Shown: positions 52,789 through 63,325 of the stretch, one piece after another
Position numbering within the stretch: the first letter of the stretch is position 1
How the letters are laid out: each line of letters starts with the position of its first letter
Assembly (NCBI GenBank): GCA_045627525.1
Contig: JAZQNW010000001.1
Span: 1 to 64,000 of the forward strand
DNA from: CAG-877 sp045627525
GTDB taxonomy: Bacteria > Bacillota_I > Bacilli_A > RF39 > UBA660
Direction of reading: 5' to 3'
Length of the DNA stretch: 64,000 nt
Translations under genes and position numbers: made by a program
Notes under the pieces: model-generated
Databases searched by the model: none
What the model was told of the DNA's origin: nothing
The model's input: only the letters and a program-made list of their open reading frames with translations

Positions 52789-53473
52789 ACAACAATTCAA
52801 CATCATCAGATGTATCTGTCGTCTCTTTTTTTATCTCTTCTTGAACATCTTTAATCTCATTTTGTTCTATAGCTAAATCGTTAGATTTAACTTCTGCTAT
52901 ATGGTCATCTTGTACTTTTTCATCAGTTGATTTTTCACTAACATCATCATCAACAGTATCATATTTAGCAACAACTACTAATTGATAAATTTGATAAATG
53001 AACACTAATAAAATTGGTAATAAAACTAAGAATAAAAATCCAAATTGACTTTCTAACACTTCTAAAATTCTACCAACTTTAGAAGATGTTGATGCCTCTC
53101 TACCAATAACTCTAGTTGCTGAAACTTTAGAATCAAGCCCATCTATTGTATATACAGCATCATAATCATTATTTACTTTTTCTACTATTGCACCACTTCT
53201 AACAACATATTTTTCACCAGAAGTAACATAAAAATAAATAACATTTCCAACTTCTAGATTATGCTGTTGATTCTTAATAATTACCAAATCACCTTCTTTA
53301 TAATCTGGTAAAAATTGATGATTTTCTTCATTAATTGTAACTAACACATACTTATCAAACTGCGTAAATCCTTTACTATTTCTACATAAAATGCAAGAAG
53401 TAATAAAAACTACATATATAATAATTAAAATTTCTAATGTTCCCCACAACCACTTTAATATTCTCTTTAACAT
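52787..53473 (-). CDS. Signal-peptidase-like protein lacking catalytic residues
   Basis: 228 aa with the outline of a SipW protein: N-terminal TM, beta domain with YKEGDLVIIKN and VGNVIYFYV, a second TM (about residues 145-165) and an acidic tail. Where active paralogues in this window have TGSM and an x-x-H-R motif, this protein reads TINEENHQFLP and YVVRSG: both the nucleophile Ser and the base His are gone. It is 41 bases downstream of the 2810-aa protein and shares its transcript. It may be a chaperone or specificity factor for that protein, or simply decayed; the reading frame and RBS are intact. Confidence 0.78.
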   Translation of the reverse strand: MLKRILKWLWGTLEILIIIYVVFITSCILCRNSKGFTQFDKYVLVTINEENHQFLPDYKEGDLVIIKNQQHNLEVGNVIYFYVTSGEKYVVRSGAIVEKVNNDYDAVYTIDGLDSKVSATRVIGREASTSSKVGRILEVLESQFGFLFLVLLPILLVFIYQIYQLVVVAKYDTVDDDVSEKSTDEKVQDDHIAEVKSNDLAIEQNEIKDVQEEIKKETTDTSDDVELL

Positions 53474-53514
53474 AAGATCACCTTCTTAAATTTTATCATA
53501 CATAATTACCAATT

Positions 53515-56500
53515 TCAAGTGCCACTATCAGTATCTTCATCACCATCAACAACTGCTTTTTTTACAATTACATATTGGTAATCACTATCAATTAATTGAT
53601 TATTATCATACAAACTAAATTCCAATCTATAAGTACCACTGGTTATAGAATCATTTAATTGTAAAGTAACACTAGAATTACCAGTATTAATAAGTAGCAT
53701 TCTATCAGATGTACCATTATAACCATAACTAGTAGGAGTCTGGAATGTATTACTAAATAATTCATTAAAATCTACTAAAGTATATGCATTAGTTGATGAA
53801 GTATCAATATTTCTCTTATAAACAGCTATTCTTACATTTGGTCTAGTTAATACTGAATTATAACTAATCCTATAAGTATTAAAATTATCACCATTAGCAT
53901 TTAATCCAGTATCACCAAATACAACTTTAGTCTTATCATCAGTTTCCACATTAATTAAGTTCTCACTACCTACTAAAGTATATACATAATCATAACTAGG
54001 TGCTTCAAGCAAATGTCCATTATGTCTACCATCAGCAGACGCAAATAACGTAAATCTAAATGTGTAATCACCTACAGGTTTTAAACTTTCATCTGTTGTA
54101 ATATACAGATTTTTATTCAAATTAGCAACTTTACCTGATAACTTAATTCTAAATACACCATCACTATCAGCAAAATATGGAACATTATCAATCTTTATAG
54201 ATGTACCATACAACAAGTTAGAACTTACCTGATTACCAACAGAATCAAATAATGTTACATTAAGTCCCATACTATTAGATTCATAGTTAGTATTAATAAT
54301 AGATTGTTTATTATCAGTTTGATCATATCCAACTAAAGTTTCTAAATTTACTGTTGCGGGAATATCATAATATAAATATGAAGATTCAGGTGTTACAGTT
54401 TCATTTAAAACAACATTAGTAGAATCATATAAATTATATGTCATTAGTGATTGACGAATACCTAGTACTGAAATAATTGGTAAATCATCAAAGTCCCTAA
54501 GTTCAAATAAAATTGTATTATTTTCATGTGTTCCAGTTGTTGTTGTTTCTTTAAAATCAATAATAAATAAGAATTCTTCCATAACCCAATCACTTGTAGG
54601 ATCTTCATGATAATATTTATAAGCCTGAACTGAATCAGAATATTTATTATTAGGACTATTACTATCCATTTTAATGAAATCACTCAATCTATAAACAGCT
54701 TGATTTCCACTAGCAACTTGGGCTGATTTATTATTATAGTCAGCTTGCGTTACAGTATAGTAATAATACTCAGGGTTTGTATCGTCAGCACCATAGTCAA
54801 TCATAGTTATCTGAGTTCCTACAGGGAAAGCATAACTAGAAGTAATATCATGATAATAGTCATTATCTTCACCATAAAATTTTTCAAAACTTTCAGTACT
54901 ACTGAATAATGAAAAATATGTAGTAAATTGACTTTGATTAGTTATATTTACAGATGTAGCTGAAGGCATTTCATATTTTTTATCATAAGTAATACTTGCA
55001 TCATAAGCTTCTTCATATTGGAAATCACTAGATACAATATTTATATTAACTGTAATATATTTTATTTCAAACTCAATTTCATTTTTTGGAATTAATGCTT
55101 GAATAGTTACAACTACTGTTCCTAAATCTTCACTACGTGTAATGTTTTTTGCATGATATAAATAAAACATTAACGAAGGTGCAACAGTTTGACTATCAGT
55201 TTTATAAACAACATCACCATTACAACTATCATCAGCACTATAGAACTTAGTTACATTATAATCAGTCCATTCGCGAGTTTCTGATTTCATTGATAATCCC
55301 AATGTACTATTTGCTTGAGCCAAAGTTGATGCAATTCTTGGAACAGAATTAGAATCAACCAAAGAAACTCCTTCTACTAAACCTTCACTATTAAATCCAA
55401 TTACGTTAAAAGTTATATCACCTTTAGCAAAATCTAACATTGAAATTTCAGCAGTACCTAAAGAAGAATATTTAGAAGCATTAAGTGAAATATTGTAAAC
55501 TGTAGTACCGCTACCTATATTCCAAATATAATGTGCAGCATCTTCAGGAGATGGATGAATATAATCAACAGTTACTGCAGTTTCATCTTCTTCTAAATAA
55601 TTAGTATAAAAACCATCAGAATAAATATCATGATTAGTTTTATGTAAACCGATTACATAAGAACTACCTAAAATTAAGCTACCTGAATCCAATTCATCAC
55701 CATAGTTAACGCCTCGTCCATAAAGACCATAACTTAAAGTACCAGAACTATAAGAATTATACATACCAAAGAATGTCATACCTGTTACTTTTCCATACGC
55801 TGTAGCATTTTCATTAATAGTAATATTCAAGTTTTGACCCGGAATCATATAAATACGATTATCAACATTTTTAGTAACCGTTTTATTTTCTTCATTAATA
55901 GTAACAACAGCAGGTACTAATTTATTATTTACATCAACACCAGAATATAATTCCTTAAGTAAATTAGCATTTTCTTTTAATAATAATGTTGTACCATTCT
56001 TAATTATCAACTTATCAATTCTACTAAAAGAAAATTTAATATTTGTTACATATTCATTAGTTCTATCACGAATACCAGAAAGTTCAATATAAGAAGAATC
56101 TATTGTAGCAACATCAGCTCTTTGAATTGATATATTTCTACTAGGATTATCTGGTGTACCCAAATTCTTTATATAAACCTCTGAAGCACCAGCTGATACA
56201 GAAGCATCACCACTACCAAATATTGAACCAGTTAACATAAACTTATGATTATTATCTAAATAATCAGTACCATCAATATTTACCCAAATACCACTTTTTA
56301 CAGATTCGAAGCTCCAGTCAAATATTTCATCACCAGTATCATTGGCTTCACCACCACCAAAAACAGTACCAAGAATAATTACATCGCCTTCTATTAAATT
56401 ACTATTATTAACGGCTTCAGTTCCTATATTGGTATAAGCTTTACCATAAACAATAGATGTATTAGCACCACCATAAACATTACCATACACTTTAGCACCA

Positions 56501-59500
56501 ACAATATTTACAGTTGAAACAGAAGAATTACCATTTCCATTATTTCCAGTTGCAGCTGCATTCCCACTACCAAATACACAACCACTATGAGGAACAACAG
56601 ATGAAGATGTTCCAATAACCGAATATCCATCAATATTAATAGTAGTGTTACCAGCAACTGTTGCTGTTGAACCATTACCACCAGCATAAGCACTTTGTAA
56701 AACTTTACTATTAGTTATAAAAACTTGTGTATTGCCAGCAACAGCTCCATCATTACCGCCACCATAAACATTATTATTTATAGTCGCATCATCAATATCA
56801 ACATAACAATTACCAGGAGTAGTAGCATTATTTCCGCCACCATAAACATTATTTATAGTTCCATAATTTATATCTATATTAGTATTTCCAGTATTACCAC
56901 CTTGATTATTGCCACCATAAACATTGCCTATTACAATACTAGAATTTGGATTACTTGATGCAGAAGGATTAGAAACATTTCCAGAAACACTAACATCTTG
57001 ATATGAAGTATTGGTTAATATAGCAAAATCAACAGAATATGTTTCACCTGCATCAAGCGAATTAGAACTAATTGTTACAATACCATTATTTACAGAAATT
57101 CCTGAACCTGAATATATAACAGAATCATTTGGAACATTAACTTGAACTTGCCAATTTGAAACTGTACTAGTTCCATTATTTTTTACATTAACTGTAATTG
57201 GAACATATGTAGCATAGTTACTAGATTTACTACCAGCAACCTCAGCATCATAGTTTATAAAAGTCTCTAAAGAATTATGATTTATTTCACGACCAATATT
57301 TATATCTGAATTAGGAACACTTCCCCAACTGTTGGAACCACCATAAACATTATCAATAGTTCCTCCATAAATATTTACTGCTGTCGTAGTAACACCAGCA
57401 CTGTTTCCTCCACCATAAACATCTCCAATATTACCATTGTTGATATTTACTATAGTCTTTCCAGTAGACGCTGCATTTCCACCACCAAAAACACTACCAA
57501 CAGTACCATTATTAACATTAATAACAACATCAGATGTTGTACCACCTTGATTATTACCACCATATATATTTTTAAAATTACCATCATTAAAATTAATTGT
57601 TGATGTTGTAACATTACCAGATGTATTAGAACCACCATAAATTGAACCACCAGTTGCATTATTTATAGTAATTGATGTAGTAGTAACGCTTGCACTTTCA
57701 CCACCACCATAAACATTATTAACAGAAACTGGTATAGTGGCATTATCTGACCCAATAATAACAGTTGCAGTAGTAGTATTAGCTCTACTACCTCCACCAT
57801 AAATATCACCAGTAATTGTACCACCTACAACTGTAACATTTGCAGTTGCAGTAGTTCCCCCTTCATTATTGCCTCCATATATATTAACTGCATTCCCAGA
57901 AGTAACCAAAATATTTGAAGTTGTAACATTACCAGCACTATCAGATCCACCAAAAATTTTTGAAGTAACTGTGGCTCCATCTAGATATACATTAGTAGTA
58001 GTTTGTCCAGTACTACGACCTCCACCAAAGACCATACCAATAGTTCCACCATTTAAATGCACTTCATCATTACCATTTGGACTTCCAGCTTGATCATTAC
58101 CACCATAAACGCGCCCAATGCTACCACCATTTACAGTCACAGTAACATCACCTAAAACATATGGTGTATACGTTGAAGATCCTTTACCACCACCAACAAC
58201 AGAGCCTAAAACAGTTCCATTATCAACAACTACTTTCGTTGAGTAAGTAGAGTGTGTACTTGTATTTCTAGCAGTACCGTTTACTGTACCATAAGCACTA
58301 CCACCATAAACATTCCCTTTAACTGTCAATTTATCAATAGAATCACCATTTTGTCCCAAATGAACAAATGTATTACCAGTTACATATGTACCAGGATCAT
58401 TATTACTTGAATAACCACCTTCACCACCACCATAAATGTCAGTATAAATGGTTCCTCCAACAGCATTAACTGATACATTACCATAAATTGTTCCCTTAGT
58501 TCTAGAACCTCCAAAAATAGATCCCTTAACTTCTCCATCAGTCATTGATATATTTAAAGTTCCAACAACTGAAGTTGATCCAAGTCCATTTCGATTACCA
58601 CCGCCATAAACATTTCCTTCAATAGTTCCACCAAAAATATCAATATTAGTCTTTGTAGTTCCAGAATTTTGAGGACCTACTGGTCCATAATTTCCAGCGC
58701 CATAAACATTCTTTTTTATATCAGCACTACCATCAATTATAACGTAACTGTTGCTTACAGTTCCTATTGTATCGTAACTAGCATTACCATTTCCGCCACC
58801 GAAAATAGAACCAGATTCAACACCAAAAAGTTCATCAGATTGGCCACCTACAGTAGCATTACCACCAACATATATAAGTGTACTTCCGTCTAATACACCA
58901 TCAGAATTTGAACCTAGATAGCCATTTGAACCACCAAATATACTATAATTTACAGTACCACCAGTCATATTTATAATTCTGTTTCCAGTTGTCTTAGAAT
59001 TACCAGCGCCACCGGTAACCATATCAACTTCTCCGCCTTTTATATTAATAACAATGTCATTTACATCCTTACGATCATCAGCTGCTAGCGGTCCACCTAT
59101 TAAATTGTAAATCCAACCACCTTCAATAATAGAACTTCTAACAGCATGGTTATCTCCATATCGTAATCCAGATGCTCTACCACCTACATAAATACCAGTT
59201 GTATAATCATATTTATTAGTACCAAAAGAACCACTTTTTACTATAGTTAATAAAGCAACCTTATTAGCATTAGAAGAATAAAGATTAGCACCCCAGTTAC
59301 CACAAGAGCAATAAGCAATTATTAAATTATCATTATTATCACTTATTCTATCAAAATCATTACCATATACAGCAACACCATCTATATAACAATCAGGTGT
59401 AGGATCAGAAAAAAGTCCAAAAGCAACACCAGTAGTAGTACCAGATAATAAATTATATTTTCCACTTTCTACTATTGTTCTATACCTAGTCAAACTTCCA

Positions 59501-61947
59501 CTACTACCTGTGTCAGACGAATTACCAGAAATAACTCCAATAGCAGTTGTTCTATTATCAGTTGAATTAGTAATACCACGACCAATTTTTAGATTATTCC
59601 AATTACCATATATATATTCATTAGACAAAGCATTTGTAGTTATAGTAGCTTCCCCTGTAGCTAAATTAGTTGAAGTTGTCATATTCAGATATTGAATACA
59701 TAAATCATTACCAGCTCTTATACTTGAATTACTAATTGTATAAGTAGCTGAATTCCTATAATCATTACCGTTATTAATACTAGTTAAAGTTAAAGGCTTA
59801 GTATTTGCTAAATAGCCATTATTATTACCAGTCATAACAATTATATTAGTATCTCTAGTAACCATATAATAATAATCATTAGTAACTTGAGCTATTTCTT
59901 GATTACCATTAGAATCGTAATAATTTATTAACTGATAATATGTGCAAGTAGAACTACCACAACTACCACCAGTAAGATAATTACCATTAGAATCATAGTA
60001 ACCAGCTGAAGGCGTTCCACTATTAACCGTTACTTTTCTATAAAAGCCAGCTGAACTACTCCCTGATAATAACTCTGGATCTTCTATATAGTGATCAATT
60101 CCCCTAGTATAAACTTGCATAGTACCATTTAATCTATAATAAGTAGTATTACTATTCCAATTCGGATCTGTACATTTAGTATAATATGTACACAAAAGTG
60201 AACCACATCTACCACTTAAACTTTTTCCATTAGCATCAAGAGCACCTGATGGATAACGAGTCAACATACCTACAGTACCAGTTACATAAAAATTAGTCAT
60301 ATTTAAATTTTCATAAACAGGTGTTTTTATAACTATTGAAAAACCCTTATCCTTTAAACCATTCATAGCAGTAGTAAAAGATCCATTATCACCTAAAGTA
60401 GTAGTTGTTGCCTCTATCCATATTGCATTTATATTAATTGAAATAGGTTGAGACAAATCACTAGGTGCTGGAATTTTAATATATCTAACATAAATATCTG
60501 TATCTGTATAAATCGAAGCTCCTTGATAATCAGTAACCCAACCATTAAAAGCTAAATTATTAGGTCTATCTCCATAAGGATTATCGATAAGTTCAAAAGT
60601 TATATAACCGTCTTTAACAGGATAATATTTATAATAAATAAAATCACTAATTTGTTCACTTAAACTAACATACCCAACAGCATTAGAATCATTAATACTA
60701 GCTCCACTGTACTTAACATATACCTTAGCCAAATTAGAATCATTATATAAATTTTGATTTTGACCAGTAGGTATAGCAGCTTTATCAGTAGAATCCGTAT
60801 AATTAAGTCCCATATAATAATTATAATCTGATTCCAAGTCATTAATATAAGCTGTATTACCAGATACTCCACTATCATGTAAAGGAATATTAGAACTACC
60901 TAATGAAAAAGATTTTGAAGGAGCCTTAAGTAAAGGTTTCTTTTCAACTATCTTAATTATTAAAGAATTATCATAATCCCAATAATATAAAGTATTTAAA
61001 TTATCATTTAATTTAAATAATAAATCATCGACTAACACTTCATTATTATTATCAGTAATATTAATAAATTTTGATTCATCCAAAATAAATTGATTAGTTA
61101 ATTTTCCTTTAATACTAACATAATTTGATGTTGTGTTTTCTAATATATTATTAACAGAAAACTTACAAATAACATAATCAGAATCACTATTCATAGTATG
61201 CACTATTTTAGCAACATTTTCTTCATAGCTTCCTTTTATATCAACATCTATATATATATTATAAAATTCAGTATTACTAGAAACAAATCCACTAATACCG
61301 CCAATCATATTATCATTACTAACTAAATTAGTTATATCAATATTACTATTAACTATTGAAATATTATTTATAGAACTACTATTATTATTATTATTAACTT
61401 CTCCAACCAAACTTCCTAAAACAACAGATTTATTATTAGTCTCTGCAATAATATTAAGATTGTTAAAATTAAGATTTATAATATTTGCATCTTCTACTTT
61501 TGAAAAAAATCCATAATAAATCTTATTATCAATAACATTACCTTTATCTATCAAAATATTATTAATAGTATGACCATTACCATTAAAAGTCCCCTTAAAT
61601 AATTTATTCTCTACACCTATTGAATTAAAACTTTTATTGTCTAAATCAATGTCACTTCCTAAAGAATAATAGCTAGTATTAAAACTATCACTGTCTTTTC
61701 CTTCAATTAAACTTTTAAAATACATAAGTTCAGCACCGGAATTTATGATATAAGGATTTTCTAAAGTACCATTACCACTAGAAAAGTTTGTAGCAACACT
61801 AACACCATCCCATTTACCAACTATTCCACTACCAAAACTATTTCTATTATTAAAAAACCATATAGAACTAAAAAAGGCAATAAAGATAATTAATGCACAT
61901 GAAATATTATATATAAAATTATTTTTAATTTTATTATTCCATCTCAT
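53515..61947 (-). CDS. Giant repeat-rich surface protein (2810 aa)
   Basis: AAAGGATG precedes ATG 61947. A signal-anchor helix (about residues 11-30) is followed by IVGKWDGVSVATNFSSGNG, an early TasA-like start. Around residues 100-130 is a GLUG-like beta-helix motif (FKGTFNGNGHTINNI). From about residue 1000 to 1870 the protein is built from 25-35-residue turns with I/V-YGG-G/N-N or VFGGG cores separated by Thr/Val/Asn strands, as expected for a long right-handed beta-helix. The last ~900 residues are beta-rich domains. No LPxTG, S-layer or choline-binding anchor is seen at the C-terminus (ends DGDEDTDSGT). It is flanked by an active and an inactive signal peptidase. An adhesin or fibre is likely; ligand unknown. 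Confidence 0.85.
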   Translation of the reverse strand: MRWNNKIKNNFIYNISCALIIFIAFFSSIWFFNNRNSFGSGIVGKWDGVSVATNFSSGNGTLENPYIINSGAELMYFKSLIEGKDSDSFNTSYYSLGSDIDLDNKSFNSIGVENKLFKGTFNGNGHTINNILIDKGNVIDNKIYYGFFSKVEDANIINLNFNNLNIIAETNNKSVVLGSLVGEVNNNNNSSSINNISIVNSNIDITNLVSNDNMIGGISGFVSSNTEFYNIYIDVDIKGSYEENVAKIVHTMNSDSDYVICKFSVNNILENTTSNYVSIKGKLTNQFILDESKFINITDNNNEVLVDDLLFKLNDNLNTLYYWDYDNSLIIKIVEKKPLLKAPSKSFSLGSSNIPLHDSGVSGNTAYINDLESDYNYYMGLNYTDSTDKAAIPTGQNQNLYNDSNLAKVYVKYSGASINDSNAVGYVSLSEQISDFIYYKYYPVKDGYITFELIDNPYGDRPNNLAFNGWVTDYQGASIYTDTDIYVRYIKIPAPSDLSQPISININAIWIEATTTTLGDNGSFTTAMNGLKDKGFSIVIKTPVYENLNMTNFYVTGTVGMLTRYPSGALDANGKSLSGRCGSLLCTYYTKCTDPNWNSNTTYYRLNGTMQVYTRGIDHYIEDPELLSGSSSAGFYRKVTVNSGTPSAGYYDSNGNYLTGGSCGSSTCTYYQLINYYDSNGNQEIAQVTNDYYYMVTRDTNIIVMTGNNNGYLANTKPLTLTSINNGNDYRNSATYTISNSSIRAGNDLCIQYLNMTTSTNLATGEATITTNALSNEYIYGNWNNLKIGRGITNSTDNRTTAIGVISGNSSDTGSSGSLTRYRTIVESGKYNLLSGTTTGVAFGLFSDPTPDCYIDGVAVYGNDFDRISDNNDNLIIAYCSCGNWGANLYSSNANKVALLTIVKSGSFGTNKYDYTTGIYVGGRASGLRYGDNHAVRSSIIEGGWIYNLIGGPLAADDRKDVNDIVINIKGGEVDMVTGGAGNSKTTGNRIINMTGGTVNYSIFGGSNGYLGSNSDGVLDGSTLIYVGGNATVGGQSDELFGVESGSIFGGGNGNASYDTIGTVSNSYVIIDGSADIKKNVYGAGNYGPVGPQNSGTTKTNIDIFGGTIEGNVYGGGNRNGLGSTSVVGTLNISMTDGEVKGSIFGGSRTKGTIYGNVSVNAVGGTIYTDIYGGGEGGYSSNNDPGTYVTGNTFVHLGQNGDSIDKLTVKGNVYGGSAYGTVNGTARNTSTHSTYSTKVVVDNGTVLGSVVGGGKGSSTYTPYVLGDVTVTVNGGSIGRVYGGNDQAGSPNGNDEVHLNGGTIGMVFGGGRSTGQTTTNVYLDGATVTSKIFGGSDSAGNVTTSNILVTSGNAVNIYGGNNEGGTTATANVTVVGGTITGDIYGGGSRANTTTATVIIGSDNATIPVSVNNVYGGGESASVTTTSITINNATGGSIYGGSNTSGNVTTSTINFNDGNFKNIYGGNNQGGTTSDVVINVNNGTVGSVFGGGNAASTGKTIVNINNGNIGDVYGGGNSAGVTTTAVNIYGGTIDNVYGGSNSWGSVPNSDINIGREINHNSLETFINYDAEVAGSKSSNYATYVPITVNVKNNGTSTVSNWQVQVNVPNDSVIYSGSGISVNNGIVTISSNSLDAGETYSVDFAILTNTSYQDVSVSGNVSNPSASSNPNSSIVIGNVYGGNNQGGNTGNTNIDINYGTINNVYGGGNNATTPGNCYVDIDDATINNNVYGGGNDGAVAGNTQVFITNSKVLQSAYAGGNGSTATVAGNTTINIDGYSVIGTSSSVVPHSGCVFGSGNAAATGNNGNGNSSVSTVNIVGAKVYGNVYGGANTSIVYGKAYTNIGTEAVNNSNLIEGDVIILGTVFGGGEANDTGDEIFDWSFESVKSGIWVNIDGTDYLDNNHKFMLTGSIFGSGDASVSAGASEVYIKNLGTPDNPSRNISIQRADVATIDSSYIELSGIRDRTNEYVTNIKFSFSRIDKLIIKNGTTLLLKENANLLKELYSGVDVNNKLVPAVVTINEENKTVTKNVDNRIYMIPGQNLNITINENATAYGKVTGMTFFGMYNSYSSGTLSYGLYGRGVNYGDELDSGSLILGSSYVIGLHKTNHDIYSDGFYTNYLEEDETAVTVDYIHPSPEDAAHYIWNIGSGTTVYNISLNASKYSSLGTAEISMLDFAKGDITFNVIGFNSEGLVEGVSLVDSNSVPRIASTLAQANSTLGLSMKSETREWTDYNVTKFYSADDSCNGDVVYKTDSQTVAPSLMFYLYHAKNITRSEDLGTVVVTIQALIPKNEIEFEIKYITVNINIVSSDFQYEEAYDASITYDKKYEMPSATSVNITNQSQFTTYFSLFSSTESFEKFYGEDNDYYHDITSSYAFPVGTQITMIDYGADDTNPEYYYYTVTQADYNNKSAQVASGNQAVYRLSDFIKMDSNSPNNKYSDSVQAYKYYHEDPTSDWVMEEFLFIIDFKETTTTGTHENNTILFELRDFDDLPIISVLGIRQSLMTYNLYDSTNVVLNETVTPESSYLYYDIPATVNLETLVGYDQTDNKQSIINTNYESNSMGLNVTLFDSVGNQVSSNLLYGTSIKIDNVPYFADSDGVFRIKLSGKVANLNKNLYITTDESLKPVGDYTFRFTLFASADGRHNGHLLEAPSYDYVYTLVGSENLINVETDDKTKVVFGDTGLNANGDNFNTYRISYNSVLTRPNVRIAVYKRNIDTSSTNAYTLVDFNELFSNTFQTPTSYGYNGTSDRMLLINTGNSSVTLQLNDSITSGTYRLEFSLYDNNQLIDSDYQYVIVKKAVVDGDEDTDSGT
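56340..58940. repeat. Coding repeats of YGG/FGG beta-helix turns
   Basis: The plus strand shows many copies of CCACCATAAACATT and CCACCATAAAT about 70-100 bases apart, the reverse complement of the VYGGG/IYGGN codons in the giant protein. Units are diverged outside this core. Confidence 0.85.
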
Positions 61948-61965
61948 ATGAATACATCCTTTCCA

Positions 61966-63219
61966 TTAATTATTTACATAGTTCTTTAATTTTACATATT
62001 TTTCTATTCTTTCTAATTCAAAAACATGTTTATTATCAAATTCCTTTGAAATTTTTTCCATAAACGTAATAAATAATTTTAATTCATTTCTACCATAAGA
62101 ATCATCTTTATTTAATTCTTTAAAATCATTATTCTTATCCACTTGAATTTTATATTTCAATATTTTATATACTCCATCAAAAAATTCTAAATCATTATAT
62201 AAAATAGCAAATACTAAAATTTTCAAAAATACATATATTGGCATATCATAAATTTTATTACGTAGATTTTCATATAAACCAGTTTTTTCTAAATCATAAT
62301 CATATATTTCCTTAAAAGTTGGATGAGTAATAACTTCATTCAACTCAATAGTATCTCCTTGATAAATTATCTGAGCTAATTTATAAATATATTGATATTT
62401 TTCAAGCCATTCCTTATTAATTTTTGAATTTTTTAAAGAATTATTTTTCATTTTAAGTAAATTTGATATTTGCTCAAGTAATTCTTTTTCTTCCTTACTT
62501 ATATTTTTAATAACATCATCATTAGAAACATCAATAATATCATCAATGTCTAAAACTTCAATTTCCTCTAAAGTTTCTACTTCTTCTATTTTTTCTTCCA
62601 TCAATCCAACTTTTTCTATTTCTTCTATTGGAATATTAATAGTATAACCACTACTATCATCTAAGACTTCTACAGAAGAATCAGATATTTCTTCTAAATC
62701 ATCACCATTGATAACATATTTTTTATCTTTTATAACAAATTTTTTAATAATAGTATCAAAATTAATTAAAGCCAAAAATATAAATAAAATTATAAATACT
62801 ATTATGAATTTTAAAATAAGTATTGGAGAAAATGAATTAGAAACAACCCCAATTAAATTATCTTCAGTTATTGGATCATCTTCAGCATTGTTGACATCAC
62901 CTTGAGCTATTATCTTATTTCCATCTTTTCTAATATATCTATGAGTTATTATTTCTTTATTATCATTAATATAAGTAATAACATCACCAATTTTTGCTTT
63001 TTTTGTAACTTTTACAATAATTACATCATTAACTTCTAAAGTACCAGACATACTTCCCGTTTTTACAACAAAATAAGTGTAGCCAAAAACATTTACATAG
63101 TCCTTTCCTATAACATCTATTGTAATAAATGTATAAATACATAAACTAACCAATAGGAATAAAAAGACATATGCAATTGATTTAATTGTTTTCTTTAAGT
63201 AAGACAATCTAACCACCAC
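61966..63219 (-). CDS. S26B signal peptidase with ~200-residue cytosolic extension
   Basis: About 417 aa; start uncertain between GTG 63219 and nearby TTG/GTG codons. An N-terminal TM, the active block VKTGSMSGTLEVNDVIIVKV, IITHRYIRK (His base) and GDVNNAEDDPITEDNLIG, then a second TM (about 135-155). Instead of the usual short tail there is an acidic stretch (IEEVETLEEIEVLDIDDIID) and a helical C-terminal domain with no known match. Expected substrates are the giant protein, whose gene starts 18 bases downstream, and the TasA-like proteins. The extension may contact the cytosolic machinery; that is inference. Confidence 0.87.
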   Translation of the reverse strand: MVVRLSYLKKTIKSIAYVFLFLLVSLCIYTFITIDVIGKDYVNVFGYTYFVVKTGSMSGTLEVNDVIIVKVTKKAKIGDVITYINDNKEIITHRYIRKDGNKIIAQGDVNNAEDDPITEDNLIGVVSNSFSPILILKFIIVFIILFIFLALINFDTIIKKFVIKDKKYVINGDDLEEISDSSVEVLDDSSGYTINIPIEEIEKVGLMEEKIEEVETLEEIEVLDIDDIIDVSNDDVIKNISKEEKELLEQISNLLKMKNNSLKNSKINKEWLEKYQYIYKLAQIIYQGDTIELNEVITHPTFKEIYDYDLEKTGLYENLRNKIYDMPIYVFLKILVFAILYNDLEFFDGVYKILKYKIQVDKNNDFKELNKDDSYGRNELKLFITFMEKISKEFDNKHVFELERIEKYVKLKNYVNN

Positions 63220-63241
63220 ACTATCTATTCTTTCATCTTCT

Positions 63242-63247
63242 ATTATA
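63242..63247 (-). promoter_or_regulatory. -10 element of the giant-protein operon
   Basis: TATAAT on the minus strand, 23 bases before the peptidase start; the -35 is not clear. Confidence 0.45.
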
Positions 63248-63281
63248 ACATATAATAAATCAAAATACTATGTAAAAAAAG

Positions 63282-63310
63282 AAAAAAAGCTTCTCTTGAA
63301 GCCTTTTTTT
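63282..63310 (-). terminator. Terminator after the coiled-coil gene
   Basis: GCTTC/GAAGC hairpin (63289-63302) with flanking A and T runs on the minus strand. Confidence 0.8.
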
Positions 63311-63325
63311 ATCAACCTTTTTTAC

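Noticed and set aside
56500..58900. Small ORFs within the giant gene on either strand
   Set aside because: They are by-products of the repeated GGN-rich codons; none has an RBS or a plausible protein composition.
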